Of a stretch of 11,958 nucleotides of DNA, positions 6,222 to 11,958 are shown piece by piece (the stretch's first letter is position 1; every line of letters starts with the position of its first letter). The stretch covers positions 1-11,958 of the forward strand of contig DBIS01000083.1 of the NCBI GenBank assembly GCA_002296975.1, in the 5' to 3' direction. This DNA is from Deltaproteobacteria bacterium UBA796. GTDB taxonomy: Bacteria > Myxococcota_A > UBA796. The notes below the pieces were generated by a model. The model had not been told where the DNA came from and did not search any database. It saw only the letters and a list, made by a program, of their open reading frames with translations. The translations under genes were made by a program, and so were the position numbers.

Positions 6222-8528
6222 TTAGAAGGACTGCTCAAGGCGTAAATACAGCTGTGTGCGTTCCGGGGGACTCAAGCTCCACCTGGTGTCATGAATCGTG
6301 TTGGCTGCCCACAAGCCAAATAAATAGCCCTGCTGCCCCCAAAAATCAACGCAGGCTGCGATGCCAGCGGTCCAGCCTATGGCGGTTGTCTCATCGACAA
6401 TCCCGGCCTCGAGTCCACCAGAAAGCTGCAAGCTGCTGACCCACCAAAGCCACATGGGTATCGAAGCGTTGCGGACGGGGGTAAAGCGCAGCTCTGTAGC
6501 AGAGACCGCCCTCTGGTTTCCGAGTTTTTGGTCGATCGGAAGGCCTTGGACGCCCTGGCCTCCGCCTAGGGTCAACATGCGGTGGGGGACAGCAGAGGTG
6601 GTGGCACCGAGCTTAATCTGGTTGGCGAACACAAGGTCTGGGCTCAGGCGAGAGAGTAAAATGCCATCGAATCCTGAGGAGAACCAGTCCTCGTCTCTAC
6701 CAGGAATTCGTCCATATGAGACATCGGTGGCCAGGCGGTAGCCTTTCATGGATAGGGGATAATTATCCCGTGTGTCCACCCGAAAGGCCGCTCGGAGGTC
6801 GATGGCATTTTTACCGCTGTCGAGGACCCGAAAGTCGGGGTTTAGCCAAGCGATTCCGGGGCCGATCGATAGGCGATAAATCCGGTTTCGCCGATCGGTA
6901 AGCCGGCCAAAACCGTAGCCAATATTGTACCGAAAGGTTGCGGACTCAATGGGGTTGGTGGAAGCCATCAAGTAGTGAACCCACCGGCTGGTGTGGAGCT
7001 GTCGTCCGATCAAGAACAGATTCGCGGTCAGTTGCTCCTCCTGAAAATTGAATTCCGCCCAGTTTGCAGCGATGGTGACATTCCACGGGCGTGGCCAAAC
7101 ATCATTGGAACGGTCGGCCTGGTAGACTGCGAGGTTGGGGTCGACCCAAACCTTTTTTGGGCGCCGTTGTCGGATGATTTCTAGAGAATCTGGACCCACA
7201 CCGGTGGTCCACACCCGGGTCTCTCCGTCGAGTTCAAATGTGATGGGCTCGCTGGGTGTGTTGGGTTGAGCGTAGCGGGTGATGCGAACGGCCCAGCCGC
7301 CAGTGGCTGGTTCGACCGTCACCGATACATCTGAGTGCTGAGGGTGGTGGCGCCATGCCGATACCATATCGGCGGGGAGTTGAGCCAGGTTTGATGCTTG
7401 CTCAACGGTCGCACCTTTGGCCAGAGCGGTGGCCCAGGTGTTCAGGGCTTGCTCCCCATACAGGCCGGTCAACTTGGCGGCGACCGTTGTGGCTGGGCTG
7501 GGTGCCTCTTGTATTTCGAGGGGGTCGTCTGCGATGGCATCTGACCTCCATCCTTCAGAAAAGGTTTCTTGGTTGAAGGCGATTCGGCCGTCGTAAAGGT
7601 ATGAGTCGATCGATGGCCACCATGAGCGCCACAAAACCAGGTCTCTGGCCTTTGGGATTTCAAATACAGCGTTCCTCAACACCCCACCAACCAAGCCTCG
7701 CACCCAAGGGTCTGGGATGTCCAGTGCAGCGGTTTGTAGGCCGGTTCGAACCGTCGGTATGTGGGTTTGCCAGTCGGGAGGGGTCACCCTGAGTGCACGG
7801 TCGGACATAAAGAGCGTGTGTGGGCCGTTTCTGATTAACCGTCTGCGCATTGGGGTCTCAATGACGACGAATGAGGCGACCTCGTCCATATTCACACCAG
7901 TCATCGCGATGCCGACGGTGCGAACGTCCCGCGTGGTGCGTTTGGGGCCTTGGTCGATCAGCGCAAAGTTGACCCCAGGGCGAATTTCAAATTCTTGAAC
8001 CCGTGCCCGAGGAATCACTGCGAGGCTGAGGCGATCTGCTTGGCCCGACCACGACACCACGCCCTGTGCGTACTGGCCGTTGAGCACGCCCAAGGTGCCT
8101 GCGGGCAACTCGATCTCTACCACCCACTCGACAACCGCAAGGCGCCCGTCGATGACCGGGTGTGGGTGCCACAAGCCATTGGCGAATATTCCGCGACCTG
8201 GCACCAGACCCACGGCTCCAAATCGGCGGGGGAGTATCGTGTGAAAATGGCTGGGCCTATCTACGCTCGGTGCATCCTCCATTCGGACCAAGCCGGCTTC
8301 AGGCAAGTGGGTGAAGGTCCGCTGCTGAACGCGGTCGCTTTTGGGCTCTGGAAGCCGTGATAGCAAGTCGACCCAGCGAAGACCGGGGTGGTCTTCGGTG
8401 ACGAAGGTGCCTGTTATGGTGGCCAAGTCACTGGAGACTTTGGCCTTTAGGTGCACCGTTATGGGGGCGGTGGGTGCGGAGACGCCACCGACGGCCACGG
8501 ATATGAATATCGCAAAAAAAGCGAACAT
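6222..8528 (-). CDS. M1-aminopeptidase-like (zinc-site-less) protein fused to an Omp85/BamA-type outer-membrane barrel
   Basis: The 768-residue product opens with a signal peptide (about 1-18). Residues ~20-480 resemble the M1-peptidase-like region of deltaproteobacterial barrel proteins: an N-terminal beta domain with 'LPRRFGAVG' and 'NGLWHPHPVIDG' (about 99-128), a helical middle, and a segment 'KKVWVDPNLAVYQADRSNDV' (458-477) like the end of M1-type domains. No HExxH is present, so peptidase activity is unlikely. Residues ~480-768 form the barrel: 'DTRDNYPLSMKGYRL' (585-599), 'GGGQGVQGLP' (655-664), 'ELRF' (679-682) and a terminal strand ending LYLRLEQSF, whose final Phe is the BAM recognition signal. 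The Omp85 motifs are quite clear; the M1 likeness is weaker. It follows the barrel gene upstream by five bases, so they are probably co-transcribed. Role in secretion or membrane assembly is inference. Confidence 0.75.
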   Translation of the reverse strand: MFAFFAIFISVAVGGVSAPTAPITVHLKAKVSSDLATITGTFVTEDHPGLRWVDLLSRLPEPKSDRVQQRTFTHLPEAGLVRMEDAPSVDRPSHFHTILPRRFGAVGLVPGRGIFANGLWHPHPVIDGRLAVVEWVVEIELPAGTLGVLNGQYAQGVVSWSGQADRLSLAVIPRARVQEFEIRPGVNFALIDQGPKRTTRDVRTVGIAMTGVNMDEVASFVVIETPMRRRLIRNGPHTLFMSDRALRVTPPDWQTHIPTVRTGLQTAALDIPDPWVRGLVGGVLRNAVFEIPKARDLVLWRSWWPSIDSYLYDGRIAFNQETFSEGWRSDAIADDPLEIQEAPSPATTVAAKLTGLYGEQALNTWATALAKGATVEQASNLAQLPADMVSAWRHHPQHSDVSVTVEPATGGWAVRITRYAQPNTPSEPITFELDGETRVWTTGVGPDSLEIIRQRRPKKVWVDPNLAVYQADRSNDVWPRPWNVTIAANWAEFNFQEEQLTANLFLIGRQLHTSRWVHYLMASTNPIESATFRYNIGYGFGRLTDRRNRIYRLSIGPGIAWLNPDFRVLDSGKNAIDLRAAFRVDTRDNYPLSMKGYRLATDVSYGRIPGRDEDWFSSGFDGILLSRLSPDLVFANQIKLGATTSAVPHRMLTLGGGQGVQGLPIDQKLGNQRAVSATELRFTPVRNASIPMWLWWVSSLQLSGGLEAGIVDETTAIGWTAGIAACVDFWGQQGYLFGLWAANTIHDTRWSLSPPERTQLYLRLEQSF

Positions 8529-8533
8529 CGTGG

Positions 8534-9400
8534 TTAGTAGGTCATCCCGATGGCCATATTGATCGTTGGTCCTGCTCGGGCGACGATGGCTGCGGAGGTG
8601 GTGATGTGAAAGTCGCCACTGCGGATACGAACACCAAGATGAGAGGTGAACAGGCTGAACCCAGGCTTATAGCTGTCTTTGCTGGTCATGCCGCTCACGG
8701 CACCAATGCCGAGTTGTTCCTGCTCTGCTGCTGAAAGTCGGGGTGAGGCATTGAGCTTCATAAAACCAACGCCACCGAAGGGTGCGATGTCTGCTTGGTT
8801 GATATCGATCAGGTAGCCCAAAGGAAAGGTGTGACCAATGCTCATGGAACCATCGAGCGCGCCCAACTCAAGCTCGTCGTTTCCGATGTACCCGGCGTAC
8901 CCGACCTGCATCGAGACGTCGGGAGCATTTTGGTAGCCCTCAAAAATGCTCCAACGTGCAAAGCCGCCAAGCGCACTCTGGTTGGTGAAGGCCACCGAGG
9001 ACCAGTTCGCGCCGACCTCAAGCGACAGGGGGAGTCCCTTCCGGACGCTGACCCCTGGGCGCCACATGACATGATTCGGGTCGTGGTCTGGATGGACCCT
9101 TTCCCAGGGAGCAGGGTCGTTTATGCCTCCACCCGAGGCCGAAAGAAAGGCCCAAGTGTTGGAGAAGGCGACATCAAAACCGTTGAGGCCCAAGGTTTCG
9201 GCGGGGGAAACCGGGGCGTTGCTGATGGCTGCGGCGAGCTGGCGCAGGACTATCTCGTAGTCCTTAGAGGCCTCTGCGGCATTTTTTACAGGTTGACCTC
9301 TCCAGGTGTCGATCTGGCTGAGCACAATATCATCAGCAGCGACCGCTTGGGCAGAGCCAAGGGTAAAGCCAGCGATCAACATTAAGCGTGACGTAAGCAT
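8534..9400 (-). CDS. Predicted outer-membrane beta-barrel protein of unknown function
   Basis: I do not recognise a family. The frame is open back to 9751, but the start at 9400 (288 residues) is preferred because it gives a clean signal peptide (MLTSRLMLIAGFTLGSAQAVAA, cut before DD) and is preceded by a GGAAGGA ribosome site; the longer frame lies over the divergent gene at 9504. After a short helical stretch (about 25-62) the sequence has alternating Gly/aromatic-rich strands (for example 'LSLEVGANWSSVAF', 'VSMQVGYAGYIG', 'FSLFTSHLGVRIRSGDFHIT') and ends 'GPTINMAIGMTY'. A terminal aromatic residue after alternating hydrophobics fits an outer-membrane insertion signal. Its stop is five bases before the Omp85 fusion gene, so the two may act together in the outer membrane. 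Confidence is high for a real exported protein and moderate for the barrel. Confidence 0.7.
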   Translation of the reverse strand: MLTSRLMLIAGFTLGSAQAVAADDIVLSQIDTWRGQPVKNAAEASKDYEIVLRQLAAAISNAPVSPAETLGLNGFDVAFSNTWAFLSASGGGINDPAPWERVHPDHDPNHVMWRPGVSVRKGLPLSLEVGANWSSVAFTNQSALGGFARWSIFEGYQNAPDVSMQVGYAGYIGNDELELGALDGSMSIGHTFPLGYLIDINQADIAPFGGVGFMKLNASPRLSAAEQEQLGIGAVSGMTSKDSYKPGFSLFTSHLGVRIRSGDFHITTSAAIVARAGPTINMAIGMTY

Positions 9401-9417
9401 TGTCCTTCCGTGAACGC

Positions 9418-9446
9418 ATCGTAGCGTTTGGATGGCATCGGCACAA
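9418..9446 (-). promoter_or_regulatory. Weak candidate sigma-70-type promoter for the outer-membrane gene pair
   Basis: Read on the minus strand, TTGTGC (9446-9441) and TACGAT (9423-9418) are separated by 17 bases, giving partial -35 (TTG) and -10 (TAxxAT) matches. The -10 ends 17 bases before the start at 9400, leaving room for a short leader with the GGAAGGA ribosome site. The 103-base gap 9401-9503 must hold promoters for both divergent genes; no convincing promoter was seen on the plus strand. Match quality is modest. Confidence 0.28.
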
Positions 9447-9503
9447 CCGGTAGGTTCCCAAGGAGCACCAAAATCCGTTACCAGCGAGGCCTGAGGAGGG
9501 AAT

Positions 9504-10829
9504 ATGGGCCATTTGTTGATCATCGTTGCCGCAATCTCATTTTCACGATTGTGCCGCTTAGCTTGGGATGGTGAGTTGGGATTTCTCGCCATCGGTCTAT
9601 TGGCCTTGGCTGCGGTGGCGCTCTCTATAGGACGCAAGCGCATCGACATGCAGTTGCGACGGTTTGTCGATATTTTGGCCAAGGTCGGATTCACCGCCGT
9701 GGGTGGCGTGGCCTTGCTTCGGCACCCCATCCCTTGTCCACCCGATGCCATTGCCGGATGTGAGGCATTGCCGGTGTATCAAACGATCACGGTGTACATC
9801 GATAAGGTCGATGTGCCCGTCGAGACCTTTCTCATGTTTGCAGGATTGGCGATGGCAGTAAAGCTCGTGGGGGTACTCTCGAGTGCTTTCGCATGGCACT
9901 TGCTTTTGGTGGGGCAGGGGGTCCGGTTTCCGTTTTGGCAAAAAATCCTGACGAGCTTTTTGATCGGCCGCTTTATCGGCACCTTTTTACCGTCGACCAT
10001 CGGTCTTGACGGCTACACCTTGTATGAAGCAGGCCGGTATTCAAATCAGTGGCCCCGTGTGATTACCGCCAAAGGCCTCGAAAAGTTTATTGGTGTCACA
10101 GGGCTCTTTTTGGGCATGATTGTGACTTTACCGTTTGGCTTCAGTGTGATCGAAAACGTGATGGCCGATTTGGGTAAGCCCGAGGCGGCAAGCACCATGG
10201 CTGCGGCGATCTTGACCGTGGCGGGTGGGGTGTCGTCGGTGGTCGTTCTCGGCTTGGTCAAGCCTGGGCTGCTGGTGTGGGCATTCGGCCTTGTCGAGGT
10301 TTTTCCCCCCGCCGCAATACGCGGAAAGCTCAACCAATTCACCACAGCTGTGTCAGCCTATGAGGGGAAAGTGGGGCTGCTCATGCTCGCTTTGGCCAAC
10401 AAGTTCGTCACCCACTTCACGACGGCGGTCGTCTATTTCTTCACAGCCCTCGCGATTGGCGTCACCACAGCGGAGTTTTGGCCTGTTGTATTTGGGTCTA
10501 CCATCCAGATCTTGGCGACTTTGCTTAGCCCGACCATCGCAGGAGAGGGTGCACGTGAGGCCTTTCAGGCCTTGTTGCTCAAAGACCAGCTCGGCGGGGT
10601 GGCGCCAGCGGTGCTCTCCGGTGCGCTCGGTTTTATCGCTGCAGAGGCGGCCACCTTGTGGGGCGGCGCATTTTTGTGGACTCGGGTTCCTGGCTGGCGG
10701 CCCCGTTTTTGCGAGGTCGATGGTAAGCAGGTCGACTATGCCTGGATACCCGAGGACGATGCGGGTGGCTTTGATGCCGATGCCCTGGCTGCTGTACGCA
10801 AGGAGCATACAAAAAAAGCGGACCAGTAA
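9504..10829 (+). CDS. Lysylphosphatidylglycerol synthase TM-like / YbhN-AglD family membrane protein
   Basis: A 441-residue polytopic inner-membrane protein with roughly eight hydrophobic segments. Two family hallmarks are visible: 'FLIGRFIGTFLPSTIGLDGY' at about 152-171 with 'YEAGR' just after (the R...LP..xGxDxxR-type block), and 'SPTIAGEGAREAFQALLL' at about 342-359 (the GxGxREA block). This family (LPG_synthase_TM, also seen in AglD and YbhN) includes flippase-like domains and proteins linked to lipid or glycolipid handling; the soluble aminoacyl-transferase domain of true MprF is absent here. An N-terminal pair of helices and a loop with two Cys (78 and 86) precede the core. A hydrophilic ~45-residue tail (from 'GWRPRFCEVDGKQ') follows the last helix. 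Start chosen at ATG 9504 after a strong GAGGAGG site (9493-9499). Substrate is unknown. Confidence 0.8.
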   Translation: MGHLLIIVAAISFSRLCRLAWDGELGFLAIGLLALAAVALSIGRKRIDMQLRRFVDILAKVGFTAVGGVALLRHPIPCPPDAIAGCEALPVYQTITVYIDKVDVPVETFLMFAGLAMAVKLVGVLSSAFAWHLLLVGQGVRFPFWQKILTSFLIGRFIGTFLPSTIGLDGYTLYEAGRYSNQWPRVITAKGLEKFIGVTGLFLGMIVTLPFGFSVIENVMADLGKPEAASTMAAAILTVAGGVSSVVVLGLVKPGLLVWAFGLVEVFPPAAIRGKLNQFTTAVSAYEGKVGLLMLALANKFVTHFTTAVVYFFTALAIGVTTAEFWPVVFGSTIQILATLLSPTIAGEGAREAFQALLLKDQLGGVAPAVLSGALGFIAAEAATLWGGAFLWTRVPGWRPRFCEVDGKQVDYAWIPEDDAGGFDADALAAVRKEHTKKADQ

Positions 10830-10837
10830 CGAACGAA

Positions 10838-11827
10838 TCAGCCGCCGATTGAGGTCATCACGCCCTCAAACAAGGTACCGCCGGTGATTTGGCAGTCGTG
10901 GCCCGAGGGCTTGCCCATGACCATGGCGCGAATTTCCTCTTCGAGTTGGCTGTCGGTGAGCCCAGCACGCATCAAATCCCTCAAAGATGGGGTGTCGTCG
11001 TGAGCGAGGCAGGTGCGGAGGTGGCCGTCGGTCATCAGGCGAAGCCGATTACAGCTGGCGCAAAAATGCTCGGAGAGGGGTGAGATAAAGCCAAGTTTCA
11101 GGCCATTTTGTTTGAGGCGAACATGGGTGGCTGGGCCATCCCGTCGGCCAGGCGGACTCAGGGCCTCGAGGGTGTAGCGCTTGCGAAGTGTCTCGCGGAG
11201 GACCTCGGCTGGGACGGACTTGAATTTCCGCTCCTCAAAGGGCATGTACTCGATAAATCGCAACTCGGTGTCAGCGGCGTCGGCTGCGCAATAATCGACC
11301 AAGTCAAAAATTTGGTCGTTGTTTTCACCCTCGAGAATCACGGCGTTGAGCTTTATTGGCACAAGCCCTGCAACACGGGCGGCGACGATACCTGCCAACA
11401 CGCGGTCGAGTTTTCCCCCACGGGTGAGGCGCCCAAAATGTGCAGGGTCGAGGGTGTCGATAGAAACGTTGACCCGATTTAGCCCGGCATCGGCCAAAGG
11501 TTTGGCCAGTTTAGCGAGGGTGTGGCCGTTGGTGGTCATGGCGATATCCTCAATGCCATCGATTGCCCTCAGGGCTTCAACCAGCTTGATGATATCTGTT
11601 CGCAGGGTGGGTTCACCGCCGGTAATCCGCACTTTTGAGATGCCCATTCTGGCCATGATGCGGACAAGGCGAGCTATCTCCTCGAAGCCCAAGATGTCCT
11701 CGCGGGGCATCCAGGTGAGGCCCTCTTCGGGCATGCAATACACGCAACGATAGTTGCAGCGGTCGGTGACGCTCACCCGAAGATAGGTGTGAACGCGTCC
11801 GAAGCTGTCCTCGAGTGGAGCTGACAT
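10838..11827 (-). CDS. moaA: GTP 3',8-cyclase MoaA (molybdenum cofactor biosynthesis)
   Basis: MoaA is a cytoplasmic radical-SAM enzyme that rearranges GTP to 3',8-cyclo-dihydro-GTP, the first step of molybdopterin synthesis; MoaC then makes cyclic pyranopterin. The product has 329 residues, as in E. coli. The radical-SAM cluster CxxxCxxC is Cys24, Cys28 and Cys31 (DRCNYRCVYC), with GGEP at 70-73 for SAM binding. The C-terminal second 4Fe-4S site Cx2Cx13C is Cys256, Cys259 and Cys273 (HFCASCNRLR...RTC), which binds GTP. The protein ends in Gly-Gly, the C-terminal motif needed for catalysis. All key residues are intact. Start is ATG at 11827; the frame stays open further upstream, but that part lies over the preceding gene. 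The ribosome site is weak (AGAAG), which suggests coupling to the gene 11 bases upstream. No moaC, moaE or moeA is in view. Confidence 0.97.
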   Translation of the reverse strand: MSAPLEDSFGRVHTYLRVSVTDRCNYRCVYCMPEEGLTWMPREDILGFEEIARLVRIMARMGISKVRITGGEPTLRTDIIKLVEALRAIDGIEDIAMTTNGHTLAKLAKPLADAGLNRVNVSIDTLDPAHFGRLTRGGKLDRVLAGIVAARVAGLVPIKLNAVILEGENNDQIFDLVDYCAADAADTELRFIEYMPFEERKFKSVPAEVLRETLRKRYTLEALSPPGRRDGPATHVRLKQNGLKLGFISPLSEHFCASCNRLRLMTDGHLRTCLAHDDTPSLRDLMRAGLTDSQLEEEIRAMVMGKPSGHDCQITGGTLFEGVMTSIGG

Positions 11828-11838
11828 GGTACTTCTTA

Positions 11839-11958
11839 TTACCCCAACTCTAGGGTTTGGATGACCCTGTTTGCGATGACGTCGAAGGCCAGTTGGGGGC
11901 CATCTCCACGGGTGGCTGCTGGAATTCCAGCATCTCCACCTTGGCAAATTCGGGAATC
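11839..11958 (-). CDS. C-terminal end of an Mrp/ApbC-family Fe-S carrier ATPase (5' end outside window)
   Basis: Only the last 39 codons lie in the window, ending with tandem TAA stops (11841-11839, 11838-11836). The visible peptide contains 'GGDAGIPAAT', then 'QLAFDVIANRVIQTLELG'. This matches the usual end of Mrp/ApbC/NBP35-type P-loop proteins, where a 'xxGGDxGxPxV' segment is followed by 'AxAFxxIAxxV'. Such proteins assemble or transfer iron-sulfur clusters using ATP. The ATPase motifs themselves are outside, so the call rests on a short stretch. The gene ends 11 bases before moaA and in the same direction, so they are probably co-transcribed; a supply of clusters for the two-cluster enzyme MoaA would make sense but is inference. 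Confidence 0.65.
   Translation of the reverse strand, partial: DSRICQGGDAGIPAATRGDGPQLAFDVIANRVIQTLELG

Noticed and set aside
8795..9385. 196-residue plus-strand open frame opposite the outer-membrane protein
   Set aside because: It is antisense to a gene with a clear signal peptide and barrel-like pattern, and has no recognisable domain.
9401..9751. N-terminal extension of the minus-strand frame up to 9751 for the outer-membrane protein
   Set aside because: It overlaps the well-supported divergent gene at 9504, and would bury the signal peptide and ribosome site at 9400.
11828..11947. 40-residue upstream extension of MoaA
   Set aside because: It overlaps the Mrp-like gene end in another frame and lies outside the normal MoaA length; the ATG at 11827 gives 329 residues with Cys24/28/31 at standard positions.

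Overview
The window reads as chromosomal DNA from a flagellated Gram-negative bacterium of the former Deltaproteobacteria, most likely Myxococcota or a Bradymonadales-like relative. This placement is inference. It rests on a complete flagellar export-gate cluster, a lipoprotein with the MopE-type Asp/Cys-rich motif common in that group, and a two-gene outer-membrane cluster with a long M1-like/Omp85 fusion. No tRNA, rRNA, insertion sequence, CRISPR array or phage gene was seen, and no gene-free stretch exceeds 300 bases.

Region 1 (1-4560, + strand) is a flagellar cluster: the 3' end of fliM, then fliN, fliO, fliP, fliQ, fliR and flhB. From fliN to flhB the genes overlap (ATGA junctions at fliN/fliO and fliO/fliP) or lie within a few bases, so they should form one transcript. 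fliM and FliN are rotor/switch C-ring proteins. FliO assists assembly of FliP. FliP, FliQ and FliR form the export gate, and FlhB is the self-cleaving substrate-specificity switch. A strong intrinsic terminator sits between fliM and fliN, followed at once by a sequence resembling a sigma-28 flagellar promoter, so fliN-flhB may be a separately controlled unit. flhA is not in the window.

Region 2 (4644-6212, + strand) is a predicted secreted lipoprotein with three Ig/PKD-like repeats, a MopE-type metal-binding motif and a C-terminal PPC-like beta domain. It follows flhB but its link to the flagellum is unknown.

Region 3 (6222-9400, - strand) is a two-gene cluster converging on the lipoprotein gene. 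The upstream gene encodes a small predicted outer-membrane beta-barrel protein. Five bases later comes a 768-residue protein that joins an M1-aminopeptidase-like periplasmic part, lacking the zinc site, to an Omp85/BamA-type barrel.

Region 4 (9504-10829, + strand) is a polytopic membrane protein of the lysylphosphatidylglycerol-synthase-TM/YbhN/AglD family, divergent from region 3.

Region 5 (10838-11958, - strand) converges on it. It holds moaA (first step of molybdenum cofactor synthesis) and, 11 bases upstream, the last 39 codons of what looks like an Mrp/ApbC-family Fe-S carrier ATPase, cut by the window edge.
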